From Poindextera sp963706385 (GTDB lineage Bacteria > Pseudomonadota > Alphaproteobacteria > Caulobacterales > Caulobacteraceae), in contig OY970153.1 of NCBI GenBank assembly GCA_963706385.1, positions 1,860,001-1,924,000 of the forward strand: a stretch of DNA of 64,000 nucleotides. Direction: 5' to 3'. Each line of letters begins with the position of its first letter. The stretch's first letter is position 1. Of the stretch, positions 37,669 to 45,284 are shown piece by piece. The notes under the pieces are model-generated. The model was not told the origin of the DNA. It saw nothing but the letters and a program-made list of their open reading frames with translations, and did not search any database. The translations under genes and the position numbers were made by a program.

Positions 37669-38565
37669 TTAGGCGACCGGGGCGCGTCCCGCCAGTCGCC
37701 GTCGACCGGCGAGCGTGACGAACACCCCGCCGTTGACGCCGGCGAGGCCAGACCCTGCGAACAGACCGGCCGCGCAGAGCGTCATCACCGCCCCAGGCTC
37801 GACGCCAAGCCGCGCGGCGACGACCAGACCGGCGCCGCTGGCCGCGGCCGAGATCAGTATGGCCACTCCCGCCTGGCCGGCCCAGCCGCGGGCCCAGAAC
37901 CTGCCCGCCGCCGCGGGGATCATCATCAGCGCCACGGTCATCAGCGCCCCGAAGGCCCTGAAACCCGCCACCAGGTTCAGCGCCACCAGCATCATGAACA
38001 GCAGGTGCAGCCACCCGCCGGCGCCCTTGGCGCGGGTGAAGCCTGGATCGACGCTCTCGGCGACGAAGCCGCGGATGAACAGCGCCAGGGCGACCAGGCT
38101 GACGCTGGCCGCGCTGGCCGCCAGCACTAGTCCGCCCCGGTCGAGAGAGCCGGCCGCGCCGAACAGCATGGCCTCCAGCGCCTCCGGCCCGGCCTTGCGG
38201 CTCATCAGCACCACGCCCGCGGCCAAGGCGGGCAGATAGACCACCGCGAAGGCCGCGTCCTCGGGCAGGCGGCGGGTGCGGGCCAGAAGGCTGGAGAGGC
38301 CGGTCACGGCCAGCGCCGCGATCAGGGCGCCGGCGGTCAGGGCCAACGGGTCACGGCCGGCCAAGAGGAAGGCCGCGGCGGCGCCCAGAAGAATGCCGTG
38401 CGATAGCGCATCGCCCATCAGGCTCATCCGCCGCGCGATCAAGAGGGTCCCGAGCGGAGCGGCGCCAAAAGCCAGCGAAAGCGCCCCGGCGGCCGCGGTT
38501 TTCACGATAACACCGCCAGCCGCGCCCGGCGCGAGCCCTGGCAGGTCCAGGCCCAGCGCGCCCAT
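37669..38565 (-). CDS. znuB: Zinc ABC transporter permease
   Basis: The 298-residue integral membrane protein belongs to the ABC-3 metal permeases. Several hydrophobic helices are visible, with ALIARRMSLMGDALSHGILLGAA near the start, the conserved coupling segment of this family. It forms the channel of the ZnuABC uptake system. Its ATG overlaps the znuC stop as TGATG. The periplasmic binding protein ZnuA is not in the window. Confidence 0.92.
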   Translation of the reverse strand: MGALGLDLPGLAPGAAGGVIVKTAAAGALSLAFGAAPLGTLLIARRMSLMGDALSHGILLGAAAAFLLAGRDPLALTAGALIAALAVTGLSSLLARTRRLPEDAAFAVVYLPALAAGVVLMSRKAGPEALEAMLFGAAGSLDRGGLVLAASAASVSLVALALFIRGFVAESVDPGFTRAKGAGGWLHLLFMMLVALNLVAGFRAFGALMTVALMMIPAAAGRFWARGWAGQAGVAILISAAASGAGLVVAARLGVEPGAVMTLCAAGLFAGSGLAGVNGGVFVTLAGRRRLAGRAPVA

Positions 38566-39287
38566 CAGGCGGCCTCGCGCCCGGACCAGCCCTCGGCCAG
38601 CGTCCGCGCGCGCTCGATGGTTTCGGCGGTGAGCGTTTGGGAGCTTGGTCCCCAGGCCACCACCTGGCGGGCCAGGACCAGGGCCTGGCCGCAAAGGCGG
38701 CGGGCGACATCGAGATCGTGCAGCGCGACCAGCACCGTGCGCCCTTCGTCCGCCCAGCGCCGGACGATCTCGCCCAGGGCGGCGGCGGTGCGCGCATCGA
38801 GCCCGGCGAACGGCTCGTCCAGCAGAATCACCGGCGCGTCTTGGACTATCACCCTGGCGAACAGGGCGCGCTGGAACTGACCGCCGGACAGAGCGCCGAT
38901 CGGGCGGCGCTCCAGTCCGGTCAAGCCGACCGCCGCCATCGCCGCCGCCAGCCGTTCACGCTCGGCCGCGCCCACCCCGCCGAACAGGCCGAGCCGGCGC
39001 GCGAAGCCCAAGGCCACCAGGTCCTCGACGCTGATTGGAAAGTCCCGGTCGACGCCGCCATCCTGCGCCAGATAGGCGATGTCGCGCCGGTTGGCGCCCT
39101 TGCTGACGATCCTGCCGGCCATCGGCGCGATCAGCCCCGCCAGGGCCTTGATCAGGGTCGACTTGCCGGAGCCGTTCGGACCGATCACCGCGGTCGCCTG
39201 GCCCTCGGCGAAGGCGCCGTCCATGGCCCGAATGATCGGCTCGCCCGCATAGCCCAGGGACAGGCCGCAAAGCCGGATTTCGGCCAC
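38565..39287 (-). CDS. znuC: Zinc ABC transporter ATP-binding protein
   Basis: The 240-residue ATPase has Walker A GPNGSGKST (residues 36-44), Q-loop YLAQDGGVDRDFPI, signature ALSGGQFQRALFARV, Walker B VILLDEPFAGLD and switch ALHDLD. The sequence is typical of zinc/manganese importers. A GTG start at 39287 lies four bases after the stop of a small upstream ORF. It precedes znuB and the cobW-like gene in one operon. Confidence 0.93.
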   Translation of the reverse strand: MAEIRLCGLSLGYAGEPIIRAMDGAFAEGQATAVIGPNGSGKSTLIKALAGLIAPMAGRIVSKGANRRDIAYLAQDGGVDRDFPISVEDLVALGFARRLGLFGGVGAAERERLAAAMAAVGLTGLERRPIGALSGGQFQRALFARVIVQDAPVILLDEPFAGLDARTAAALGEIVRRWADEGRTVLVALHDLDVARRLCGQALVLARQVVAWGPSSQTLTAETIERARTLAEGWSGREAA

Positions 39288-39291
39288 GACC

Positions 39292-39402
39292 TTAAGCCAA
39301 CGCCAGCGCCACGGCGGCCCAGACCACCGCGCAGGCGCCGAGCGCGAGCGCCAGCCGCGCGCCGGCGCTCATCTGCAACAAACTGATCCGGGGCCGGCTC
39401 AT
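39292..39402 (-). CDS. Candidate 36-residue membrane protein at the head of the zinc operon
   Basis: An ATG-started 36-codon frame reads MSRPRISLLQMSAGARLA, then a hydrophobic helix (residues about 16-36, including LALGACAVVWAAVALALA). It ends four bases before the znuC GTG, and a Zur-like box is just upstream, so it would be the first cistron. AGGCG lies about ten bases before its ATG. Whether it is translated, or is merely leader sequence, needs comparison with relatives. Confidence 0.5.
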   Translation of the reverse strand: MSRPRISLLQMSAGARLALALGACAVVWAAVALALA

Positions 39403-39418
39403 GCCGCGCCTATAGACC

Positions 39419-39431
39419 GTTATATTGTAAC
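39419..39431 (-). promoter_or_regulatory. Candidate Zur box
   Basis: GTTATATTGTAAC is an inverted repeat with five of six pairs matching. It is AT-rich in a GC-rich setting, like proteobacterial Zur sites (TGTTATA...TATAACA). It lies upstream of the zinc operon and beside the divergent rplU promoter. Confidence 0.7.
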
Positions 39432-39445
39432 AGGCGAGGCCGACG

Positions 39446-39473
39446 TTGACTCAGGAGCGAGCGCTTGTATAAG
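39446..39473 (+). promoter_or_regulatory. rplU-rpmA promoter
   Basis: TTGACT (39446-39451) and TATAAG (39468-39473) with a 16-bp spacer form a good housekeeping promoter reading toward rplU. Confidence 0.8.
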
Positions 39474-39483
39474 TCCCGCCTCT

Positions 39484-39518
39484 CGCCCGCGGGACCACTC
39501 GCGGGCGCCTGTTTTTTT
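39484..39518 (+). terminator. Terminator-like hairpin in the rplU leader (attenuator candidate)
   Basis: An 8-bp perfect GC stem (39484-39491 with 39500-39507) is followed after four bases by seven T residues. It lies between the rplU promoter and start codon, and no upstream gene reads this way, so it would act on the rplU transcript itself. Confidence 0.6.
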
Positions 39519-39559
39519 GCGAATTCGACGAATTCAACTCAAGTCAAGGCGATCAAGCG

Positions 39560-40195
39560 ATGTACGCGGTGATCAAGACCGGCGGCAAGCAGTACCGGGT
39601 CAAGGCCGGCGACGTGCTGGTGGTCGAAAAGCTGGCCGGCGAGCCGGGGGCCGAGCTGGCTTTCAACGAAGTGCTGATGCTGGGCGATGGCGCGGGCGTG
39701 ACCATCGGCGCGCCGACGGTCGCTGGCGCGGTGGTGAGCGCCACCCTGGTCGAGACCCGCAAGGGCGAGAAGATCAAGGTGTTCAAGAAGATCCGTCGCC
39801 AGGGCTATCGCCGCACCGGCGGCCATCGGCAGATCGAGAGCGTCCTGCGCGTGACCGCCATCGTCGGCGACGGCAAGAGCGAGACCTGGGACGGCGTGGT
39901 CGCTCTGACCACCCGCGCGGAGATCAACGCCCGGGCCCGCAACCTGGCGCCGCGCATCGCGGCCGAGGTCGCTCCGACGGTAACCGCCGAGCCGGTCAAG
40001 GCCAAGGCGCCAGCCAAGGCCAAGGCCGCGCCCGAAGCCGAAGCACCCGTTGAAGAGGCGGTCGCCGAGGCCGCCGCGCCCGAAGCCGCGCCGGCCAAGA
40101 AGAAGGCCGCGCCCAAGGCCAAGGCTGAAGGCGACAAGGCTCCGGCCAAGAAACCGGCGGCCAAGAAGACCAAGGCTGACGGCGACGACGCCTGA
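39560..40195 (+). CDS. rplU: Ribosomal protein L21 with long basic tail
   Basis: The first hundred residues are canonical bL21 (MYAVIKTGGKQYRVKAGDVL, KIKVFKKIRRQGYRRTGGHRQ), which binds 23S rRNA near L20. About 108 extra residues follow, rich in Ala, Lys, Pro and Glu (PVKAKAPAKAKAAPEAEAP, KKKAAPKAKAEGDKAPAKK), resembling histone H1-like low-complexity tails. E. coli L21 is only 103 residues. The gene is cotranscribed with rpmA behind a candidate attenuator. Confidence 0.96.
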   Translation: MYAVIKTGGKQYRVKAGDVLVVEKLAGEPGAELAFNEVLMLGDGAGVTIGAPTVAGAVVSATLVETRKGEKIKVFKKIRRQGYRRTGGHRQIESVLRVTAIVGDGKSETWDGVVALTTRAEINARARNLAPRIAAEVAPTVTAEPVKAKAPAKAKAAPEAEAPVEEAVAEAAAPEAAPAKKKAAPKAKAEGDKAPAKKPAAKKTKADGDDA

Positions 40196-40226
40196 GGCCC
40201 GCTAACAGAGTTCCAGGAGACCACTC

Positions 40227-40499
40227 ATGGCCCACAAGAAATCAGGCGGCTCCTCGCGCAACGGGCGCGACTCCGCCGGTCAGCGCCTCGGCGTGAAGAA
40301 ATTCGGCGGCGAGAAGGTGCTCGCCGGCAACATCCTCGTGCGCCAGCGCGGCACCAAGTTCTGGCCGGGCGACAACGTGGGCCTGGGCAAGGACCACACC
40401 CTGTTCGCCACGGCCACCGGCGCGGTGAAGTTCGTGACCAAGCGAAACGAGCGCACCTACGTCAATGTGACGCCGGCGGCGATGGCCCCGACGAAATAA
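40227..40499 (+). CDS. rpmA: Ribosomal protein L27
   Basis: The 90-residue bL27 protein starts MAHKKSGGSSRNGRDSAGQRLG, whose N-terminus reaches the peptidyl transferase centre. GGEKVLAGNILVRQRGTKFWPG and KDHTLFATATGAVKF complete the family pattern. CAGGAGACC precedes the ATG. It forms the usual rplU-rpmA pair, and a strong terminator follows before the acetyltransferase gene and obgE. Confidence 0.98.
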   Translation: MAHKKSGGSSRNGRDSAGQRLGVKKFGGEKVLAGNILVRQRGTKFWPGDNVGLGKDHTLFATATGAVKFVTKRNERTYVNVTPAAMAPTK

Positions 40500-40565
40500 G
40501 GCCGATCTGAAACACTTCGTTCGGATCGCGCCGCGAAAGAGCAGCGATCCGGACCCAGAAGATTT

Positions 40566-40605
40566 GGCGGGGAGTCCGGACGCGGACTCCCCGCCTTGTT
40601 TTTCT
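40566..40605 (+). terminator. Rho-independent terminator after rplU-rpmA
   Basis: A 12-bp perfect stem (40566-40577 with 40584-40595, loop ggacgc) precedes TTGTTTTTCTT. A second, weaker hairpin (cggatcgc/gcgatccg) lies at 40522-40551. Confidence 0.9.
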
Positions 40606-40639
40606 TAAGGCCCGCCTCGGACGGGTCGGGAGGCAAACG

Positions 40640-41287
40640 ATGAGCCTGATCGAACAGGCCCCACGCATCGAGACGCGGCGGCTGGTGCTGCGCGCGCCGC
40701 GCGCCAGCGACATCGAGGTCATCACCACCCTGTCCGACGACTTCGACATCGCCCGCATGACCACGCGCATGCCTCATCCCTATCGCCGCGGCGACGCCGA
40801 AGCCTTCGTCGCCCGCGCCCAGAGCCTCGATCCGGCCCGCGAGGCGGTGTTCGTCATCGAGCGGGAGGGTGATGGCGTGGTCGGCGTCCTAGGCCTGCAC
40901 CCGCATGGCTCGCCAGAGCCTTTCCCACTTCGATTGGATCAATCGAAGTGGGATGAAAAGGCTCTAAGTCATAACGTTGGAGCGCTTCCTGATCGCCAAA
41001 CCGGACCCACTTTGGCGGGAAGCGCTCTCGGGCCGGAGATCGGCTACTGGATCGGCCGGCCCTACGGGGGCCAGGGGATCGCCAGCGAGGCGGCGTGCGC
41101 GGCGATGGACTGGGTCCGGCGCGACTGGCGCCGACGGGTGGCGGTTGCCGGCTACTTCGCCGACAATCCGGCCTCCGGCCGCGTGCTGGAACGGGCCGGC
41201 TTTCTCCACACCGGCGAGATTCAGCACCGGCTCTCCCTCGCCCGCGGCGAGACCGCGCCCACCCGGATGATGGTCTGGCTGGCGTGA
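40640..41287 (+). CDS. GNAT N-acetyltransferase with an in-frame palindromic insertion
   Basis: The N-terminal part (IETRRLVLRAPRASDIEVITTLSDDFDIARMTTRMPHPY) and the acetyl-CoA motif (IGYWIGRPYGGQGIASEAACAAMDW) are those of RimJ/RimL-like acetyltransferases. Between GLHPHGSP and GPEIGYW lie 38 codons encoded entirely by a two-palindrome element (40915-41028). Removing exactly 114 bases rejoins the protein in frame and restores a normal length of about 177 residues. The insert falls before the CoA-binding strand, so activity may or may not survive. The start ATG follows GGGAGGC; obgE is downstream. Confidence 0.88.
   Translation: MSLIEQAPRIETRRLVLRAPRASDIEVITTLSDDFDIARMTTRMPHPYRRGDAEAFVARAQSLDPAREAVFVIEREGDGVVGVLGLHPHGSPEPFPLRLDQSKWDEKALSHNVGALPDRQTGPTLAGSALGPEIGYWIGRPYGGQGIASEAACAAMDWVRRDWRRRVAVAGYFADNPASGRVLERAGFLHTGEIQHRLSLARGETAPTRMMVWLA
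40915..41028 (+). repeat. Two-palindrome (RIME1-like) element, copy 2, inside a coding gene
   Basis: Palindrome 1 (40915-40965) has arms starting AGAGCC and ending GGCTCT with one 4-base bulge. A linker AAGTCATAACGTTG follows. Palindrome 2 (40980-41027) has outer arms GAGCGCTTCC and GGAAGCGCTC, inner CGCCAAA and TTTGGCG, and loop CCGGACCCAC, again with one 4-base bulge. The ends are AGA...TCT. Length is 114 bp, a multiple of three. It matches copy 1 at 2204-2303 in layout, linker start and loop. Confidence 0.9.
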
Positions 41288-41318
41288 TCGGTCCCGATCC
41301 TCTAGGCAACGCAGCGTC

Positions 41319-42371
41319 ATGAAGTTCCTTGACCAGTGCAAGATCTACATCCGCTCTGGCGATGGCGGCGCCGGCGCGGTCTCGTTTCGGCGCGAGAAAT
41401 TCATCGAGCATGGCGGACCGGATGGCGGCGACGGCGGCCGGGGCGGCGATGTCTGGATCGAGGCGGTCGAGGGGCTGAACACCCTGATCGACTACCGCTA
41501 CCAGCAGCACTTCCGGGCCGAGACCGGCATGCACGGCATGGGCCGAGACCGGCACGGCCACAACGGCGCGGACGTGGTGCTGAAGGCGCCGGTCGGCACC
41601 GAGGTGCTGGAGGAGGACAAGGAGACCCTGATCGCCGACATGGACCGGGTCGGCAAGCGGGTTTGCCTGCTGAAGGGCGGCAATGGCGGCTTCGGCAACG
41701 CCCATTTCAAGAGTTCGGTGAACCAGGCCCCCCGCCGCGCCAATTCCGGCCAGGAGGGGGTCGAGAAGGCGATCTGGCTCAGGCTGAAGCTGATCGCCGA
41801 CGTGGGCCTAGTCGGCTTGCCAAACGCCGGCAAATCGACCTTCCTGGCCGCGACCTCGGCCGCGCGGCCGAAGATCGCCGACTATCCGTTCACCACCCTC
41901 ACGCCCGGCCTCGGCGTGGTCGACCTGTCGGCCAACGAGCGGTTCGTGATGGCCGACATCCCCGGCCTGATCGAGGGCGCCTCGGAGGGCGCGGGCCTCG
42001 GCGTCCGGTTCCTGGGCCACGTCGAGCGCACCGCCGTGCTGATCCATCTGGTCGACGGCGCGCAAGAGGACGTGGCCGGCGCCTGGCGCACGGTGCGCGA
42101 GGAGTTGAAAGCCTATGGCGAGGGCCTGGCCGACAAGCCGGAGATTCTGGCGCTGAACAAGATCGACGCGCTGGACGCCGAGACCCGCCAGGCGCGGGCC
42201 ACCGCCTTGGCCAAGGCGTCCGGCAAGACCCCGATGCTGGTCTCCGGCGTCTCCGGCGAAGGCGTCAGCGCCGTGCTCCGCGCGGCTTTGGCGCAGGTCC
42301 GCGCCGCCCGCGCGCAAGCCGCCCCGCCGGCCGGGGACCGGAAGCCCGAACCCGAAGCGTGGCGTCCATGA
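41319..42371 (+). CDS. obgE: GTPase ObgE/CgtA
   Basis: The 350-residue GTPase acts in 50S ribosome maturation and, in Caulobacter as CgtA, in cell cycle progress. The glycine-rich Obg domain (KIYIRSGDGGAGAVSFRREK, GGPDGGDGGRGGDVWIEA) leads into the G domain with G1 GLPNAGKSTF, G3 DIPGLIEGASEGAGLG and G4 NKID. The C-terminal tail is short and lacks the OCT domain, as usual in alphaproteobacteria. Its stop overlaps the proB ATG (ATGA). Confidence 0.97.
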   Translation: MKFLDQCKIYIRSGDGGAGAVSFRREKFIEHGGPDGGDGGRGGDVWIEAVEGLNTLIDYRYQQHFRAETGMHGMGRDRHGHNGADVVLKAPVGTEVLEEDKETLIADMDRVGKRVCLLKGGNGGFGNAHFKSSVNQAPRRANSGQEGVEKAIWLRLKLIADVGLVGLPNAGKSTFLAATSAARPKIADYPFTTLTPGLGVVDLSANERFVMADIPGLIEGASEGAGLGVRFLGHVERTAVLIHLVDGAQEDVAGAWRTVREELKAYGEGLADKPEILALNKIDALDAETRQARATALAKASGKTPMLVSGVSGEGVSAVLRAALAQVRAARAQAAPPAGDRKPEPEAWRP

Positions 42372-43492
42372 ACGGCCTCGCCGCCGCCCGTCGGATCGTG
42401 GTCAAGGTCGGCTCCTCGCTGCTGGTCGACGAGCGGACCGGCTCAGCCGATCGCGCCTGGCTGGCCGCCTTCGCCGCCGACGCCGCGCGGGTGCGCGCGC
42501 GGGGCCAGCAGATTCTGATCGTCTCCTCCGGCGCGGTCGCCCTGGGCCGCCGGCGGCTAGGTCTGGGCCGCAAGCGTTTGGACCTTCCGGGCAAGCAGGC
42601 CGCCGCCGCTGCCGGTCAGTCGCTGCTGATGCACGCCTGGGAAGAGGCCTTGGCTCCGCACGCGATCACCACCGCCCAGGTGCTGCTCACCCGCGACGAC
42701 ACCGAGACCCGCCACCGCTGGCTGAACGCCCGGGCGACGGTCGAGACCCTGCTGGCGCTGGGTGTCGCCCCGGTGGTCAACGAGAACGACACCGTGGTCA
42801 CCGAGGAAATCCGCTACGGCGACAACGACCGCTTGGCCGCCCGCGTCGCCCAGATGATCGGCGCGGACCTTCTGGTCCTGCTCTCGGACGTCGACGGCCT
42901 CTACACCGGCGATCCGCGGCGGGACCCCGGCGCCAGACACATCCCGCTGGTCTCGGAGTTCAGCGCGGAGCTCGAGGCCATGGCCGGCGGCGCCAACGCC
43001 GAGGCGGGGGTCGGCGCCGGCGGCATGGCGACCAAGGTGATGGCCGCGCGGATCGCCGCCGCCGCCGGCTGCGCCACCCTGGTCACGCTGGGATCGCGGC
43101 CCGCGCCGCTGGGCGCCGTCGAGTCGGGGGCGCGCGCCACCCTGTTCGCGCCCAGCCTGACCCCCGCGGCGGCCTACAAGGCCTGGATCGCCGGCTCGCT
43201 GGACCCGCAGGGAACACTGGTCGTCGACGCCGGCGCCGCAGCTGCGCTCAGGTCCGGCAAGTCGCTGCTGCCGGCCGGCGTGAAGGCCGTCGAGGGCCGG
43301 TTCGAGAAAGGCGACGCGGTGATCGTCCGCGACGAGCAGGGCCACGAGATCGGCCGCGGCCTCACCCGCTACGACGCCGACGACGCCGACAAGATCAAGG
43401 GCCTGCGCTCCGCGGCGATCGAGGCGGCGCTGGGCTTCACCGAGGGTCCGTCGCTGATCCACGCCGACGACCTCGCCCTCGCCAGGGGCTGA
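42368..43492 (+). CDS. proB: Glutamate 5-kinase
   Basis: The 374-residue enzyme phosphorylates glutamate in the first step of proline synthesis. The amino acid kinase domain shows RIVVKVGSSLLVDERTG, VSSGAVALGRRRLG, PVVNENDTVVTEEIRYGDNDRLAARVA and the GVGAGGMATKVMAARIA segment. The C-terminal PUA domain follows (GTLVVDAGAAAALRSGKSLLPAGV). Start is the ATG inside the obgE stop overlap. proA is not adjacent. Confidence 0.96.
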   Translation: MNGLAAARRIVVKVGSSLLVDERTGSADRAWLAAFAADAARVRARGQQILIVSSGAVALGRRRLGLGRKRLDLPGKQAAAAAGQSLLMHAWEEALAPHAITTAQVLLTRDDTETRHRWLNARATVETLLALGVAPVVNENDTVVTEEIRYGDNDRLAARVAQMIGADLLVLLSDVDGLYTGDPRRDPGARHIPLVSEFSAELEAMAGGANAEAGVGAGGMATKVMAARIAAAAGCATLVTLGSRPAPLGAVESGARATLFAPSLTPAAAYKAWIAGSLDPQGTLVVDAGAAAALRSGKSLLPAGVKAVEGRFEKGDAVIVRDEQGHEIGRGLTRYDADDADKIKGLRSAAIEAALGFTEGPSLIHADDLALARG

Positions 43493-43587
43493 GCGCTTGC
43501 ATTTGTCGAGTTTTGCTCGAAAAGCCAGGGACATGACCTCCGCCCCGCGGCCGACCGGACGCATCCGACTACAGAAGATCACCCGCC

Positions 43588-44256
43588 ATGTGGTTCGCCG
43601 GCCCCGCGCGCCGCGTCCCTGAGGCCGGGCGGCCGGACGCGCTGAGGCTGGGGTTTTGCCTGCGGCCCGGCATGCGGGTCGGCCTGTACGGCGGCTCGTT
43701 CAACCCGGCGCACGAGGGTCATGCCCATGTCGCCGAGACCGCCCTGGCGCGCCTGGACCTGGATAGGGTGATCTGGCTGGTCTCGCCGCAAAACCCGCTG
43801 AAGCGCAAGCGGCCGGCGGACCTGGAGGCACGCATGGCCGCCGCCCGCCGGATGGCGCGCGGCCCCTCGATGATCGTCTCCGACTTGGAGGTCCGGCTGG
43901 GCGCGACCTACACCATCGACGTGATCCGTATCTTGAAGGCGCGCTTTCCGGGCGTGCGATTCGTCTGGCTGATGGGGGCCGACAACCTGGCCGGTTTTCA
44001 CCGCTGGCGCGGCTGGACCGAGATCATGCGCCAGGTCCCGGTGGCCGTCGTGGCGCGTCCGGGTTTCGTGCTGGCGGGCGGTTTGGCCGCTACGGCGAGG
44101 CGCTTTTCCCATGCGCGGCTGCCGGCCGACCAAGCCGGCGCCCTTGCCGGAACGCCCGCGCCCGCCTGGGTTTATCTGACCGCGCCGCTGAACTTCATCT
44201 CCTCGACCAGCCTACGCCGCCAGACCCGAAAGGCCCTCTCCGAAAAACCCTCCTGA
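43588..44256 (+). CDS. nadD: Nicotinate-nucleotide adenylyltransferase
   Basis: NadD makes deamido-NAD from nicotinate mononucleotide and ATP. The 222-residue product has GLYGGSFNPAHEGHAHVAE with the nucleotidyl-transferase HxGH-like motif, WLVSPQNPLKRK, FVWLMGADNLAGFHRW and the ISSTSLRR motif. The ATG at 43588 gives a 28-residue leader before the conserved start; an internal ATG at 43672 would begin right at the core. Neither has a strong ribosome site. Confidence 0.94.
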   Translation: MWFAGPARRVPEAGRPDALRLGFCLRPGMRVGLYGGSFNPAHEGHAHVAETALARLDLDRVIWLVSPQNPLKRKRPADLEARMAAARRMARGPSMIVSDLEVRLGATYTIDVIRILKARFPGVRFVWLMGADNLAGFHRWRGWTEIMRQVPVAVVARPGFVLAGGLAATARRFSHARLPADQAGALAGTPAPAWVYLTAPLNFISSTSLRRQTRKALSEKPS

Positions 44257-44312
44257 CCGAAGGGCCCCGGCGTGCTAGGCTACTTGCCAGAGATTCACGA
44301 AGGATCACCGCC

Positions 44313-44738
44313 CTGACACCCCAAGCCGCGCCCAGCGCGCCCGAAGCCTCGGCCGCCGCCGAGCCTTCCCTAGAGGACCTTAGCAGCCCCCTGTCGGGGG
44401 AAAATCTGCAAGACTTAATCTTGACCCGTCTTGACGACGACAAGGCGCAGGACGTCGTTCTAATCGACCTGAAGAACAAGAGCTCGGTGGCCGACTGCAT
44501 GATCGTCGCCTCCGGCCGCTCGCAGCGTCACGTCGGCGCGCTCGCCGACCATATCCTACGCGCGCTGAAGGACGCCGGCGTGGGCAAGGCCAAGGTCGAG
44601 GGCCTGCCGCACTGCGACTGGGTGCTGATCGACGCAGGGGACGTGATCGTGCACATTTTCCGCCCCGAGGTGCGCGCCTTCTACAATCTCGAGAAGATCT
44701 GGTCGGTCGATCCCCCAGGCCGCGCCGCAGCCCACTGA
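44313..44738 (+). CDS. rsfS: Ribosomal silencing factor RsfS, apparent CTG start
   Basis: RsfS binds L14 and blocks subunit joining. The conserved domain includes LQDLILTRLDDDKAQDVVLIDL, SVADCMIVASGRSQRHVGALADH and GDVIVHIFRPEVRAFYNLEKIWS. A TTG at 44421 would start inside this domain and lose the conserved first helix. The frame is open upstream without ATG, GTG or TTG until CTG at 44313. That CTG has AAGGA eight bases before it and gives a 141-residue protein whose second residues are TPQAAPSAPE. An altered ATG or base error is the alternative. Confidence 0.88.
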   Translation: MTPQAAPSAPEASAAAEPSLEDLSSPLSGENLQDLILTRLDDDKAQDVVLIDLKNKSSVADCMIVASGRSQRHVGALADHILRALKDAGVGKAKVEGLPHCDWVLIDAGDVIVHIFRPEVRAFYNLEKIWSVDPPGRAAAH

Positions 44739-44771
44739 CCGCGCCAAGACCGCGTTGATGGTGAACGGGCG

Positions 44772-45236
44772 TTGAAGATTTCGATCGTCGCCGTGGGCCG
44801 CCTGGGCCGCGCCGCCGAATCCGTTATGGCTAAGACCTACGCCGAGCGCGCCACGGCCGCCGGGCGCGCCCTGGGCCTCGGGCCGGTCGAGATCGTCGAG
44901 GTCGAGGCGCGCAAACCCGGCAAGGCGGCCGAGGCCGAAGCCCTCACGGCCCAGATCGGCGATACGCACCTGATCGCCTGCGACGAGCACGGCGCGGCCC
45001 TGACCTCACGAGATTTCGCCAACCACATCGCCGCTCTGCGCGATCAGGGCGTGCGACGGCTGGCCTTCGTCATCGGCGGCGCCGACGGACTGGATCCGGG
45101 CCTGCTGCGAGGGGCGCGCGAGCGTCTGGCGTTCGGACCCCAGACCTGGCCACACGCCTTGGCGCGGGTGATGCTCGCCGAACAGGTCTACCGGGCGGTG
45201 AGCATCCTGGCCGGCGCGCCCTATCACCGCGACTGA
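44772..45236 (+). CDS. rlmH: 23S rRNA pseudouridine-1915 N3-methyltransferase
   Basis: The 154-residue SPOUT methyltransferase acts on mature 70S ribosomes at pseudouridine 1915. The knot region HLIACDEHGAALTSRDFANHIA, FVIGGADGLDPGLL and LTFGPQTWPH-like FGPQTWPHALARVMLAEQVYRA with terminal PYHRD identify it. The start is a TTG at 44772. It follows rsfS by 33 bases, the usual rsfS-rlmH pairing. Confidence 0.96.
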   Translation: MKISIVAVGRLGRAAESVMAKTYAERATAAGRALGLGPVEIVEVEARKPGKAAEAEALTAQIGDTHLIACDEHGAALTSRDFANHIAALRDQGVRRLAFVIGGADGLDPGLLRGARERLAFGPQTWPHALARVMLAEQVYRAVSILAGAPYHRD

Positions 45237-45284
45237 CGCGGTCTGGCCCCTTCCGCGCGCCGGGCGATGCTCTAGCCTGGGCGC

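Noticed and set aside
44421..44738. rsfS starting at the TTG at 44421
   Set aside because: It would delete the conserved LQDLIL helix, and no ribosome site precedes it.
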